From Miltoncostaea sp963771025 (GTDB lineage: Bacteria; Actinomycetota; Thermoleophilia; Miltoncostaeales; Miltoncostaeaceae), in assembly GCA_963771025.1 (NCBI GenBank), contig CAVYRL010000001.1, positions 806,001-870,000 on the forward strand: 64,000 nucleotides of DNA, given 5' to 3'. The translations under genes were made by a program, and so were the position numbers. Below, piece after piece: positions 17,624 through 26,364 of the stretch; within the stretch, counting starts at the first letter, position 1; the number at the start of each line of letters is the position of its first letter. The notes beneath the pieces are model-generated. The model was not told where the DNA came from, searched no databases, and worked only from the letters and a program-made list of their open reading frames with translations.

Positions 17624-18816
17624 GCGCCCGCGGCTGCGAGCGCACGCACCATGGTGCCGGCGTAGACGCGCACCGAGGTGTGGATGTCGGTGATGTCCAG
17701 CCACTCGTTGGCCGAGTAGATCGGCTCGCGGCCGGGCCCGAAGATCACCGTGGGCACCAGGTGTCCGAACGACGCGGTGTCTCCGAGCCAGCCGACACCC
17801 GAGAGTTCTGCCGGCACCCCGGTGGCCTCCTGGACCGCGTCGGCCATCCATCCCACCTGCGGCGACGCGGCCGGGATGAAGTAGGACGACTTCACATCGG
17901 CCTCCACGACCTCGTAGGCGAAGTCCGGATCGTCCTCGCGCAGGCCGTCGAGGACCGTCGTGATCAGGGGCAGCACGTCGGCGGCGACCACCCCCGGGGG
18001 CACGCGGCAATCGACGCGACAGGTCGCGCGGTCGGGGATCATCGAGGGCCCGTCGGGCGGCAGCCCGCCGTAGACCCGCCCCACCGCGTGGATCAGGTGC
18101 GCGCCGAACACGCGCTCGACCTCGGGATCGACCTCGAAGCGGGCCCGCATGGCGTCGATCGCCAGCACGGCGCGGGCGATCTGGTTGACCGCCGAGATCG
18201 CCTGCTCGCGCAGATAGGTGTGCGCGGCGTGACCGATGGTCGTGACATCGAAGTAGATGCGGCCGCGGTGGCCGAGGTAGACGCGCAGGTCGGACAGCTC
18301 GCCCAGGATGCAGAGGTCGGCGTCGGGGTAGCGCTCGAAGAACGCGACGCTGCCCTCCTGCTGGGCCATGTGACCGCAGACGGCCGCGACGCGCACCTTG
18401 CCGCTGGTGACGGCGCCGGAGTCGTGCATGGCCGCCGCGGAGGCGATCAGGCTGGCGAGGCCGGCCTTCATGTCCATCACCCCGTGACCCCAGAGACGCC
18501 CGTCCTCCACGACGGCGTCGTAGGGGTCGCGCTCCCATCCGTGGCACACCGTCTTGGTGTCCATGTGGCCGTTGAGCACGATCGTCGGTCCGGGCACGCC
18601 GCTGTCGATGGTGGCGACCGCGTTGTACCGGCCCGGCTCGACCTCCTGGAGCTCCACCTGCGGGAGCCCGAGGTCGTTCATCCACTCCTCGAGGACGCGC
18701 CCGATGGGCTCCTCCTCGCCGACCACGCTCGGCGTTGCCACGAGCGCCTGGGCGAGGTCCACGCCGGCGTCGAGGTGCTTCTGGCTGACGACTTCTTCAA
18801 TGGTCTCCATGGTCAC
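17620..18816 (-). CDS. M20 family metallohydrolase (ArgE/DapE-like)
   Basis: The protein is 398 aa from GTG 18816, or 396 aa from ATG 18810. M20 enzymes remove acyl groups or cleave peptides with two zinc ions. The first metal motif GHMDT (His84, Asp86) and the bridging Asp115 in HGVMDMKAG are present. The usual acidic Asp-Glu-Glu segment instead reads AAVCGHMAQQEGS, with Gln where the catalytic Glu pair is expected, though my alignment there is uncertain. The dimerisation domain spans about 190-300 and a late FGHL His could be the last ligand. It starts an operon with the M24 and LLM genes. Confidence 0.82.
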   Translation of the reverse strand: MTMETIEEVVSQKHLDAGVDLAQALVATPSVVGEEEPIGRVLEEWMNDLGLPQVELQEVEPGRYNAVATIDSGVPGPTIVLNGHMDTKTVCHGWERDPYDAVVEDGRLWGHGVMDMKAGLASLIASAAAMHDSGAVTSGKVRVAAVCGHMAQQEGSVAFFERYPDADLCILGELSDLRVYLGHRGRIYFDVTTIGHAAHTYLREQAISAVNQIARAVLAIDAMRARFEVDPEVERVFGAHLIHAVGRVYGGLPPDGPSMIPDRATCRVDCRVPPGVVAADVLPLITTVLDGLREDDPDFAYEVVEADVKSSYFIPAASPQVGWMADAVQEATGVPAELSGVGWLGDTASFGHLVPTVIFGPGREPIYSANEWLDITDIHTSVRVYAGTMVRALAAAGA

Positions 18817-18903
18817 AGCACGCTAGGGACATGCCCGCATGGGAAGGCATCGTCTCCTCGGATGATGTTTGCCCCGGGGTCGTGCCGCATGGTGCCCGCG
18901 GCC

Positions 18904-18909
18904 TACGAT
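18904..18909 (+). promoter_or_regulatory. -10 box of the methylmalonyl-CoA mutase operon (leaderless)
   Basis: TACGAT ends exactly 7 bases before ATG 18917. This fixes the start of the mutase and suggests a leaderless polycistronic mRNA. Confidence 0.6.
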
Positions 18910-18916
18910 CACTGCG

Positions 18917-20545
18917 ATGGGTGATCCGGACACTCCGCGCGCGATCCACGATGCGGCGACCGCGAAGCTGCCTCCCGCGCAAACCGACTCGGGAATTCCC
19001 GTGGATCCGCTCTACGGCCCGTCGGCGCCGGATCCCCGGATCGGCTTTCCCGGCCAGCCCCCTTTCACGCGCGGCGTGTACCCGTCGATGTACCGCGGCC
19101 GCCCCTGGACGATCCGCCTCTACTCGGGCTGGGGCAGCCCGGAGGACACCAACGGGCGCTTTCGCTACCTGCTCGAGCGCGGCCAGACCGGGCTCTCGGT
19201 GGCCCTCGACCTGCCGACCCAGATGGGGCTCGATCCGGACCACCCGCTGGCCGCCGGCGAGGTGGGCAAGGTGGGCGTTTCTGTGGCCACGCTGGCCGAC
19301 ATGGAGACGATCTTCGAGCGGATCCCGCTCGACCGGGTCTCCACATCGTTCACGATCAACGCGACGGCGTCCGTGGTGCTGGCGATGTACATCGCCGTCG
19401 GCCGGCGGCAGGGGGTGGCCGCGGCGGATCTGCGCGGCACGGTGCAGAACGACATCCTCAAGGAGTACCTGGCCCGCAAGACCTACATCTACCCGCCCGG
19501 GCCCTCCTTGCGGCTCGCGGCCGACGTGCTGGAGTGGAGCGCGCGCGAGGCGCCGAAGTTCAACCCGATCTCGGTGTGCGGGTACCACATCCGCCAGGCG
19601 GGCAGCGACGCGGTGCAGGAGGTGGCGATCGCCCTCTCGGACGGGCTCGCCTACCTCCAGGCCGTGGTCGACCGGGGCGTGGACATCGACGTCATCGCCC
19701 CCCGGTTCAGCTTCAACATCTCCACCATGCGCGATTTCTTCGAGGAGATCGCCAAGCACCGCGCGGCGCGGCGGATCTGGAGCGACGCCGTGCGCGACCG
19801 CTTCGGCGCCGAGGATGCGCGCTCGATGCAGCTGCGCCTGTTCTCGGGCGGCGACGGCACCACGCTGACGGCGGTGGAGCCGATGAACAACGTGGTGCGG
19901 ATCGCCTACCAGGCGCTGGCCATCGTGCTCTCGGGCGCCCAGGCGGTGCACACCATGGGCTACGACGAGGCGCTCGGCCTGCCCACCGAGGAGGCTGCCC
20001 TGATCGCCCTGAGGACGCAGCAGATCCTTCAGCACGAGGTGGGCATGACCCGCACGGCCGATCCGCTCGGCGGCTCGTACTACGTCGAGTCGCTCACCGA
20101 CGAGATCGAGCGCCGTGTCCGGGCCGCGATGGAGCAGATCGAGACGAACGGCGGGGTGATCGCCTGCATCGAGGACGGCTCGCTGGAGAGCTCGGTGGCC
20201 GACGCGGCGTACCGGGAGCAGCAGGCGATCGAGCGGGGCGAGCGCGAGGTCGTGGGCGTCAACGTCCACGTCGACCCCGAGGCCTCCGCCGAGAGCATGG
20301 TCCCGGTGCACGAGGTGCCCGAGGAGGTGGCGATCCGTCAGCTCGAGCGGCTGGCGCGGGTGCGCGCGGAGCGCGACGAGGACCTCCTGCAGACGGCCCT
20401 CGCCCGGCTGGAGGACGAGGCCCGCGGCGACGCGAACCTGATGCCTGCGATCGTCGAGGCCGTCGAGGCGTACGGCTCGATCGGGGAGATCTGCGACCGC
20501 CTCGCCGCCGTCTTCGGGCGCCACGTGCCGTCGCGGGTCGTATGA
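18917..20545 (+). CDS. Methylmalonyl-CoA mutase, large (catalytic) subunit
   Basis: This 542 aa TIM-barrel protein is an acyl-CoA mutase catalytic subunit without a B12-binding domain. Counting from aligned motifs, Tyr69 (PWTIRLYSG) and Arg187 (LARKTYIYPP) match Tyr89 and Arg207 of Propionibacterium methylmalonyl-CoA mutase, and His224 (CGYHIRQAG) matches His244. Isobutyryl-CoA mutases have Phe and Gln at the first two, so methylmalonyl-CoA/succinyl-CoA is the likely pair. Other marks are QTGLSVALDLPTQMG and GTVQNDILKEYL. The cobalamin subunit must be encoded elsewhere. ATG 18917 has a -10 box 7 bases upstream. The epimerase, CoA transferase and GNAT genes follow with overlapping ends. Confidence 0.9.
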   Translation: MGDPDTPRAIHDAATAKLPPAQTDSGIPVDPLYGPSAPDPRIGFPGQPPFTRGVYPSMYRGRPWTIRLYSGWGSPEDTNGRFRYLLERGQTGLSVALDLPTQMGLDPDHPLAAGEVGKVGVSVATLADMETIFERIPLDRVSTSFTINATASVVLAMYIAVGRRQGVAAADLRGTVQNDILKEYLARKTYIYPPGPSLRLAADVLEWSAREAPKFNPISVCGYHIRQAGSDAVQEVAIALSDGLAYLQAVVDRGVDIDVIAPRFSFNISTMRDFFEEIAKHRAARRIWSDAVRDRFGAEDARSMQLRLFSGGDGTTLTAVEPMNNVVRIAYQALAIVLSGAQAVHTMGYDEALGLPTEEAALIALRTQQILQHEVGMTRTADPLGGSYYVESLTDEIERRVRAAMEQIETNGGVIACIEDGSLESSVADAAYREQQAIERGEREVVGVNVHVDPEASAESMVPVHEVPEEVAIRQLERLARVRAERDEDLLQTALARLEDEARGDANLMPAIVEAVEAYGSIGEICDRLAAVFGRHVPSRVV

Positions 20546-20937
20546 GCGACGCCCCGCTGATCCGCGGACGCCTGGACCACGTCGGCGTCGCCGCGGCGGG
20601 CCCGCACCCGCTCGAGGGCCTGCTCGAGGGCGCGATCCTGCGCCGGCACATGCCCAGCGGCGTCGAGATCACGCGCCAGGCCGGTGTGGAGCTGGTGCGG
20701 TCCGGTCGCAAGGGCAGTCCGGTCGAGTCGTTCCTCGCCACCCGCGGCGAGGGGCTGCATCACGTCGCCCTCGCGGTGGACGAGCCCCTCGCCGACGTCT
20801 TGGCGCGGCTCGAGGCGGCCGGCGTGCGGGTGATCGGCCCGGTCGCCCCGAGCTCCGACGGGCGGCCCAGCCTGTTCCTGCACCCGGCCACCATGGGCGG
20901 CGTGCTGGTGGAGCTGGTCGAGGGGTCCCCGCCGTGA
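20542..20937 (+). CDS. Methylmalonyl-CoA epimerase (VOC superfamily)
   Basis: The 131 aa glyoxalase-fold protein probably interconverts the R and S forms of methylmalonyl-CoA for the mutase before it. The paired beta-alpha-beta repeats show LDHVGVAAAG at the start (first metal His), GEGLHHVALAVDE in the middle (second His) and GGVLVELVEG at the end (metal Glu). PVESFLATRGEG is also conserved. Length is normal. The ATG overlaps the mutase stop (ATGA) and its own stop overlaps the GTG of the CoA transferase. Assignment within VOC proteins rests mainly on motifs and neighbours. Confidence 0.85.
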   Translation: MSDAPLIRGRLDHVGVAAAGPHPLEGLLEGAILRRHMPSGVEITRQAGVELVRSGRKGSPVESFLATRGEGLHHVALAVDEPLADVLARLEAAGVRVIGPVAPSSDGRPSLFLHPATMGGVLVELVEGSPP

Positions 20938-22064
20938 GCGCGGCCGCGCCCCTCGAGGGCGTGCGCGTGGTCGACCTGACCGGATACGTGGCCGGCCCCT
21001 ACGCCACGATGGTGCTCGCCGACCTCGGCGCGCGGGTGATCAAGGTCGAGAGGCCCGGGGGAGAGGTGTACCGGCGCCAGGGGCCCGTGTTCGCGCCCGG
21101 CGGTGAGTCGGCCAGCTTCCTGACACTCAACCGCGGCAAGAGCAGCGTCGTGCTGGACCTGCGCTCGGCCGAGGGCCGCGCGGACCTCGCCGGGCTGCTC
21201 GACGAGGCCGACCTGCTGGTCGAGAACGGGACGCCGGGCGCGATGGAGCGCCTCGGGCTCGGCTACGACGACCTGCGGGGGCGCCATCCGCGCCTGGTGT
21301 ACGTGTCGATCTCCGGATTCGGGAACGTCGGCCCCGATGCCGCGCGCGGTGGCTACGACCTGGTGCTGCAGGCCGAGAGCGGTCTGCTGTCGATGACCGG
21401 CCACCCCGGCGGGGCGCCGGCCAAGATCCCCATCGCGGCGCTCGATTTCGGCAGCGGGCTCTACGCCGCGCTCGGGGCCGTGGCCGCGCTGCGGGAGCGC
21501 GACCGCTCCGGGGTCGGCTCACACGTCACGACGTCGCTGCTCGAATGCGCGATGGCCTGGCTCTCGATGCATGTCGTGACGCATCGCCTGGGCGGCGACG
21601 AGCCCTCGCCCGAGGGGACGCGCAGCCCCTTCTTCGCCCCCTATGAGGCCTACCGCACCCAGGACGGCCACCTGGTGGTGGTCGGCACCGGCGGCGACGA
21701 CGCCTGGGGACGGCTCTGCGGCGCCCTGGGATTGGAGGCGGCCCGCGCGGATCCCCGCTTCGCCGACAACTCGGCCCGCGTCGAGAACGCCGAGGCGCTG
21801 CGCGAGCTGATCGAGAGCGTCCTCGGCGGCGCGCCGACCGCGCACTGGCAGGCGGCCCTCGGCGAGGCGGGCGTGGTGTGCGCCCCGGTGCAGGGTGTCG
21901 CGTCCGCCCTCGCGACGCCCCAGGTGGAGGCGCTCGGCATCGTGGGCGAGCAGGCCCATCCCACGGCCGGCCCGATCCCGAGCGTGGGACTGCCGATCAG
22001 CTTCGACGGGGTCCGGGCCGTCTCGCCCCGCCCGCCACCACTCCTCGATGACCTCTCCGCCTGA
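20934..22064 (+). CDS. CaiB/BaiF (family III) CoA transferase
   Basis: The 376 aa protein moves CoA between carboxylic acids. Family marks are VRVVDLTGYVAGPYATMVLADLGA near the start, ARVIKVERPGG, LTLNRGKSSVVLDL, and the nucleophilic Asp in GGYDLVLQAESG (Asp142). The C-terminal part carries APYEAYRTQDGHLVVV. The donor and acceptor cannot be read from sequence; the mutase and epimerase before it suggest a methylmalonyl-, succinyl- or mesaconyl-type acid (inference). It starts at GTG overlapping the epimerase stop and runs 17 bases into the GNAT gene. Confidence 0.88.
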   Translation: MSAAAPLEGVRVVDLTGYVAGPYATMVLADLGARVIKVERPGGEVYRRQGPVFAPGGESASFLTLNRGKSSVVLDLRSAEGRADLAGLLDEADLLVENGTPGAMERLGLGYDDLRGRHPRLVYVSISGFGNVGPDAARGGYDLVLQAESGLLSMTGHPGGAPAKIPIAALDFGSGLYAALGAVAALRERDRSGVGSHVTTSLLECAMAWLSMHVVTHRLGGDEPSPEGTRSPFFAPYEAYRTQDGHLVVVGTGGDDAWGRLCGALGLEAARADPRFADNSARVENAEALRELIESVLGGAPTAHWQAALGEAGVVCAPVQGVASALATPQVEALGIVGEQAHPTAGPIPSVGLPISFDGVRAVSPRPPPLLDDLSA

Positions 22065-22494
22065 GGTCCGCGAGGCCGGACCCGGCGATGCCGCGGCCGT
22101 CTTCGGCCTGCTGGAGGCGCTCGGCCGGCCCGCCGCCGACCCGCCGTCAGAGGCCCAGCGCGCCGTCCTCGCGCGCCATCTCGACGATCCGCGCTGCCGC
22201 ATCCTGGTCGCCGAGCTCGACGGGCTGGTGGTCGGGCTGCTCAGCCTCTGGTTTCGCGATCGGCTCAACCACCCGACCCCGGAGGCCTGGATCCCCGATC
22301 TGGTCGTCCTTCCCGACGCGCGCCGCCGAGGGGTCGCGTCGGCGCTGCTCGACGGCGCCCGGCGGGAGGCGGTCGCCAGGGGCTGCCACCTGCTGCGGCT
22401 CGAGAGCGGCCATCAGCGCGACGAGGCGCACGCCCTCTACCGCGCGTTCGGATTCGCGGACGGCGGGGTGAGCTACCGGTTGCCCCTCGGCTGA
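22048..22494 (+). CDS. GNAT family N-acetyltransferase
   Basis: This 148 aa protein has the GNAT fold. Motif A (WIPDLVVLPDARRRGVASALLDGA, about 80-100) contains the RRRGVA pyrophosphate-binding loop for acetyl-CoA, and the end has HALYRAFGFADGG (motif B). The substrate is unknown. The ATG lies inside the last 17 bases of the CoA transferase gene, so it appears to be the fourth gene of the mutase operon. It may simply travel with it. The next gene is convergent after 55 bases, in which I see no strong terminator. Confidence 0.85.
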   Translation: MTSPPEVREAGPGDAAAVFGLLEALGRPAADPPSEAQRAVLARHLDDPRCRILVAELDGLVVGLLSLWFRDRLNHPTPEAWIPDLVVLPDARRRGVASALLDGARREAVARGCHLLRLESGHQRDEAHALYRAFGFADGGVSYRLPLG

Positions 22495-22549
22495 CCGCCG
22501 GACGAGAAGCTCATCCCGGGGCGAGGGTGACGCACGGATGGCGGCCGCC

Positions 22550-23560
22550 TCAGAGGGCGCGGGCCGCCTTGGACCGCAGGGCCGCATCGGGGATGCGATA
22601 GCACCGGCGGCAGTTCTCGCCCAGCACGAGGTCGACCTCCTCGGGCGTGAGGCGGAAGCCCAGCTGGTTGGCCCACTCGGGCACCTGGCGCAGCATCTCG
22701 GCCCACTCGCCGAGGCTGAGCGACACGTCGATCCCCACCATGTCGCTGCCGAACAGCACGCGCTCGATGCCGATGCGGTCGCGGATCCAGACCAGCTGGC
22801 GCACGAGCTCGTCGGGCGAGGTGAAGTGCTGCCACAGGGAGAGGTCGAGGTAGGTGTTCTCCTTGTACAGCGCCACCGCGAGCGCCTCCTTCGACCACGC
22901 CTCGAAGCGCCCGGAATGGCCCATGATCATCCGCAGATCGGGGAAGTCGGCGGCCGCGGAGTCGATGTACATCGGGTGCGAGTACTTGCTCTTCTGACGC
23001 CCCGACGAGTGGCCGGTGTGGAAGAGCACGGGGACGTCGCGCTCGACGCACAGCGCGTAGAGGGGCGCGCACACGTCGTCGTCGGGATAGAAGCCGTCGG
23101 TGGGGTAGAGCTTGAGCCCGATCGCGCCCTCGTCCAGCGACTCGCGCAGGATCGCGACGGCGTCGGGCCGGCGGGGGTCCACGCCCGCGAAGGTGTAGAG
23201 GCGCCCGGGATGGCGCGCGCAGGCCGCCCGGCAGAGGCGGTTCTTCTCGGCGATCGGGATCACCTCGGGGTCGGGGAACGCCCAGGTGTGGTCCATGGGC
23301 ATCATCACGGAGGCGTCCACGCCGGCCTCGTCCATGCGCTGCACCAGGCGATCGCCGTCGGGATCCCAGCACGAGGCGATGCTGGCCATCAGGTGCGCCG
23401 GGTCGGCCTTCGGCCCGTAGTACCAGCGCACCTGCCGCGCCCAGCTGTCGCTCAGGCCCTCGAGCCCCTCGCCCATGTTGGGGTTCCAGTCCGGGCGCAG
23501 GATGTGGACGTGGCAGTCCACCACCAGCGCGTCGCCCTGCCCGGCCCGGATCATTCCCAT
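22550..23560 (-). CDS. Amidohydrolase family protein (amidohydrolase-2 type)
   Basis: The 336 aa TIM-barrel metal enzyme is of the amidohydrolase-2/ACMSD kind, hydrolases and decarboxylases acting on carboxylated substrates. The metal motif DCHVHI gives His17 and His19. Further ligands are seen in VLFHTGHSSG, MIMGHSG and VLFGSDM (the last Asp). GLKLYPTDGF carries the position of a conserved Lys. I prefer ATG 23560, 4 bases after the stop of the ALDH gene; ATG 23554 is also possible. Pairing with an aldehyde dehydrogenase suggests a small catabolic operon (inference). Confidence 0.85.
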   Translation of the reverse strand: MGMIRAGQGDALVVDCHVHILRPDWNPNMGEGLEGLSDSWARQVRWYYGPKADPAHLMASIASCWDPDGDRLVQRMDEAGVDASVMMPMDHTWAFPDPEVIPIAEKNRLCRAACARHPGRLYTFAGVDPRRPDAVAILRESLDEGAIGLKLYPTDGFYPDDDVCAPLYALCVERDVPVLFHTGHSSGRQKSKYSHPMYIDSAAADFPDLRMIMGHSGRFEAWSKEALAVALYKENTYLDLSLWQHFTSPDELVRQLVWIRDRIGIERVLFGSDMVGIDVSLSLGEWAEMLRQVPEWANQLGFRLTPEEVDLVLGENCRRCYRIPDAALRSKAARAL

Positions 23561-23564
23561 GTGG

Positions 23565-25061
23565 TCAGAGCGCGATCCAGACGGTCTTCGTCTGGAGATA
23601 GGGGTCGAGGCTCTCGACGCCGAGCTCGCGTCCGAAGCCGCTCGCATGGCGCCCGCCGTATGACGCGACCGGGTCGAACATCCCGTAGGTGTTGACCCAC
23701 ACGGTGCCGGCGTCGATGGCCGCCGCCACGCGGTGAGCGCGGTCGAGGCGCGTCGTCCAGAGGCCCGACGCCAGGCCGTAGGGGGTGTCGTTGGCGAGGG
23801 CGATGGCCTCGTCCTCGTCGTCGAACGCTGTGACCGCGACCACGGGGCCGAACACCTCCTCGCGCACGATCTCGTGGGTCTGGGAGGCGCCCGTGAGAAC
23901 CGTCGGGGTGAAGAACCACCCGCCGGGCGCGCCGGCCACGTCGGCGGCGCCTCCGCCCGCGACCAGGGTCACCCCGTCCGACACCGCGCGGTCCACGAAT
24001 CCTCCGACGCGGGTCAGCTGCTCCGCGCTCACCAGCGGTCCCATCTGGGTCGCCGGGTCGAGCCCGCGACCCAGATGGATCGCGGTGGCGCTGGCCCTCA
24101 GGCGCTCGAGCACCTCGTCGACGACGGTGCGCTCCACCAAGAGGCGGCTGCCGGCGACGCAGCACTGCCCCTGGTTGAAGAACACGCCGCCGTGCGCGCC
24201 CTCGACGGCGGCGTCCAGGTCGGCGTCGGCGAAGATGATGTTGGGCGACTTGCCGCCGAGCTCCAGGGTGGTCTTCTTGAGCGCGTCCCCGGCGCCGGCG
24301 GCGATCCGGCGGCCGACCTCGCTCGACCCCGTGAAGCTGATCTTGTCGATGCCGGGATGGGCGGCGAGGGGGGCGCCGGTGGTCTCTCCGAAGCCGGTGA
24401 CGACGTTGACGACGCCGGGCGGGAAGCCGACCTCATCGATCAGCGCGGCCAGGCGCAGCGCCGACAGCGGCGTCTGCTCGGCCGGCTTGATCACCACGGC
24501 GTTGCCCGCCGCCAGCGCGGGTCCGAGCTTGTAGCCGCACATCAGCAGCGGGAAGTTCCAGGGGACGATCGCCCCGACCACGCCGACCGGCTCGCGGCGG
24601 CTGTAGGCGTGGAACCCCTCGAGCGAGACGGGCAGCACGCTGCCGGCGATCGTCTGCACGAGCCCGGCATAGAACCGGAAGATCCCCGCGGTGAGAGGCA
24701 CGTCCACAGCGCGCGCCTCCCCGACGGGCTTGCCGTTGTCGATGCTGTCGATCTGCGCGAACACCTCGGTCTCGTCCTCGATGCGCCGGCCGAGGTTCCA
24801 GAGCAGCGTCGCGCGCTGGGCGGGCGGGAGGCCGGCCCAGACCGGCTGAGCGGCGCGGGCGGCGGCGACCGCGTCGTCCACGTCCTCGGCGGAGGCGAGG
24901 GGCACGTGGGCCACCACCTCGCCGCTCGCGGGGTCGTGGACCTCGAACGTCGCGCCTCCCCGCGCGGCGGTCCACTCGCCCCCGACGAACATGCGGTGCT
25001 CGGCGGCGATGAAACGCGCGACCTCGGGCAGCGGCGCCGCGGCTGGTGAGGATGTCGCCAT
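23565..25061 (-). CDS. NAD(P)+-dependent aldehyde dehydrogenase
   Basis: This 498 aa protein oxidises an aldehyde to the acid. Catalytic Glu267 (TLELGGKSPN) and Cys301 (FFNQGQCCVAGSRL) align with Glu268 and Cys302 of ALDH2. The cofactor loop SFTGSSEVGR, the PWNFPLLM oxyanion motif and the FGPVVAVTAFDDEDEA motif are all present. It resembles betaine/aliphatic aldehyde dehydrogenases, but the substrate is not fixed by sequence. ATG 25061 is chosen because TAGTCT on the minus strand lies 7 bases before it. The amidohydrolase follows 4 bases after the stop. Confidence 0.93.
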   Translation of the reverse strand: MATSSPAAAPLPEVARFIAAEHRMFVGGEWTAARGGATFEVHDPASGEVVAHVPLASAEDVDDAVAAARAAQPVWAGLPPAQRATLLWNLGRRIEDETEVFAQIDSIDNGKPVGEARAVDVPLTAGIFRFYAGLVQTIAGSVLPVSLEGFHAYSRREPVGVVGAIVPWNFPLLMCGYKLGPALAAGNAVVIKPAEQTPLSALRLAALIDEVGFPPGVVNVVTGFGETTGAPLAAHPGIDKISFTGSSEVGRRIAAGAGDALKKTTLELGGKSPNIIFADADLDAAVEGAHGGVFFNQGQCCVAGSRLLVERTVVDEVLERLRASATAIHLGRGLDPATQMGPLVSAEQLTRVGGFVDRAVSDGVTLVAGGGAADVAGAPGGWFFTPTVLTGASQTHEIVREEVFGPVVAVTAFDDEDEAIALANDTPYGLASGLWTTRLDRAHRVAAAIDAGTVWVNTYGMFDPVASYGGRHASGFGRELGVESLDPYLQTKTVWIAL

Positions 25062-25068
25062 CGCACCC

Positions 25069-25074
25069 AGACTA
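25069..25074 (-). promoter_or_regulatory. -10 box of the ALDH operon (leaderless)
   Basis: TAGTCT on the minus strand, exactly 7 bases before ATG 25061. The divergent M20 gene has its own -10 box 75 bases away. Confidence 0.6.
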
Positions 25075-25149
25075 GGCACCGCGGGTGGCGGTGGCCTCAT
25101 CCCTCGGGCCGAGTTTTCCCGGAGGTGGCTGACGGCCACCCCGGGCGTC

Positions 25150-25155
25150 TAGGCT
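25150..25155 (+). promoter_or_regulatory. -10 box of the M20 peptidase gene
   Basis: TAGGCT lies 9 bases before ATG 25165, giving a leaderless or nearly leaderless transcript. Confidence 0.45.
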
Positions 25156-25164
25156 GGCGGCGCG

Positions 25165-26307
25165 ATGGACACGCCGACGCCGCCCGCCGAGTCGCCCGAC
25201 GCGGTGAACGTCGCCGTCGCGCGGGCGCGCGCGGCGCTGGACGATCCGGCCCGGGTGGTTGCGCTGGCGCTGATGGTGGGGGCGATCCCCGCGCCCACCG
25301 GCCACGAGGAGGCGCGCGCCGCGTGGATCGGCGCGCAGCTGCCGTGCGCGACGGTCGATGCCGAGGGCGACGTGCTCTTCGCGGCCCACCCCGGCGAGGG
25401 GCCGCCCGTCGTGGTGGCGGCACACATGGACACGGTCTTCGGCCACGAGGTCCCGCACCTGGTCCGTCAGGAGGAAGGGCGCCTCCACGGTCCCGGCATC
25501 GGCGACAACTCCCTCGCCGTCGCGGCCCTGATCGCCGTGGCGCAGTCCCTCTCGCGTCTGCCGCCCACGCGGCGCCCGATCGTGTGCGCGTTCACCGTCG
25601 GCGAGGAGGGCAGGGGCGACCTGCGCGGCGCCCGCGCCGTGGTGGCCGACCTCGCACCGTTCGCCCTGCTCGCCGTGGAGGGCCATTTCGGGGAGCGCCT
25701 GGCCACGCGTGCCGTGGGCAGCACGCGTCTCGAGGCCCGCATGCGCGGGCCGGGCGGCCACAGCTGGGGCGATCGCGGCCGGCCGAGCGCCGTGCACGGC
25801 ATGGCGCGGGCCGCGGCCGTCGTCGCCGACATTCCGCGCAGCGCCGACGCCTCCGTGTCGGTGGGCCTGATCGGCGGGGGCACCTCGATCAACGCACTCG
25901 CGGCCGAGGCGTGGATGGAGCTCGACCTGCGCGCGGTCGACCCGGAGGAGCTGGCGGCCCTGGAGGAGCGGGCGCGCGCGACCATAGCCGCGTCGGCCGC
26001 GCGGGAGGGTGTGGAGACCCAGGTGCGCGAGATCGGCCGTCGCCCGGCCGGCAGGCTCGACCCCGCAGATCCGCTGCGGGACGAACTGCTGGCCGTCCAG
26101 GCCGCGGTGGGCCGGCCGGTTCCCGACGAGTCGCCCGTGAGCACCGACGCCAACGCCGCCCTCGGGGCCGGCATCCCGGCCGCGACCATCGGCCTCACCA
26201 CCGGCGGCGGCATGCACACCCCCGAGGAGTGGGTCGCCACCGAGCCGATCGGCGAGGGTCTGGTCGCGGTGCTCGCCTCGGCGCTCGTCGTGGCGGATCG
26301 TCCCTAG
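25165..26307 (+). CDS. M20 family metallopeptidase
   Basis: This 380 aa zinc hydrolase has a complete set of M20 motifs: VVAAHMDTVFG (first His and Asp), HGPGIGDNSLAV (bridging Asp), CAFTVGEEGRGD (catalytic and metal Glu pair) and the late GGGMHTPEEW (last His). The dimerisation lid starts near RMRGPGGHSWGDRG. It most resembles aminoacyl-peptide or LysK/ArgE-type deacylases, but no biosynthetic partners are adjacent. It differs from the M20 protein at 17620-18816 in keeping the acidic pair. A hairpin terminator follows 9 bases after the stop. Confidence 0.87.
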   Translation: MDTPTPPAESPDAVNVAVARARAALDDPARVVALALMVGAIPAPTGHEEARAAWIGAQLPCATVDAEGDVLFAAHPGEGPPVVVAAHMDTVFGHEVPHLVRQEEGRLHGPGIGDNSLAVAALIAVAQSLSRLPPTRRPIVCAFTVGEEGRGDLRGARAVVADLAPFALLAVEGHFGERLATRAVGSTRLEARMRGPGGHSWGDRGRPSAVHGMARAAAVVADIPRSADASVSVGLIGGGTSINALAAEAWMELDLRAVDPEELAALEERARATIAASAAREGVETQVREIGRRPAGRLDPADPLRDELLAVQAAVGRPVPDESPVSTDANAALGAGIPAATIGLTTGGGMHTPEEWVATEPIGEGLVAVLASALVVADRP

Positions 26308-26315
26308 GGATGAGA

Positions 26316-26334
26316 TCCCCCGGGCGCCGGGGGA
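26316..26334 (+). terminator. Hairpin terminator after the M20 gene
   Basis: TCCCCCGG and CCGGGGGA pair over 8 bases with a 3-base loop, 8 bases beyond the stop. No U tract. Confidence 0.55.
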
Positions 26335-26352
26335 GCGCCGCAGGCCCGGGGT

Positions 26353-26358
26353 TATCGT
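26353..26358 (+). promoter_or_regulatory. -10 box of the GMC oxidoreductase gene (leaderless)
   Basis: TATCGT ends 6 bases before ATG 26365. There is no Shine-Dalgarno sequence. Confidence 0.55.
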
Positions 26359-26364
26359 CGCCGC

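Noticed and set aside
17680..18924. Plus-strand frame opposite the M20 gene
   Set aside because: The minus-strand M20 protein has family motifs and an operon context; this frame has none.
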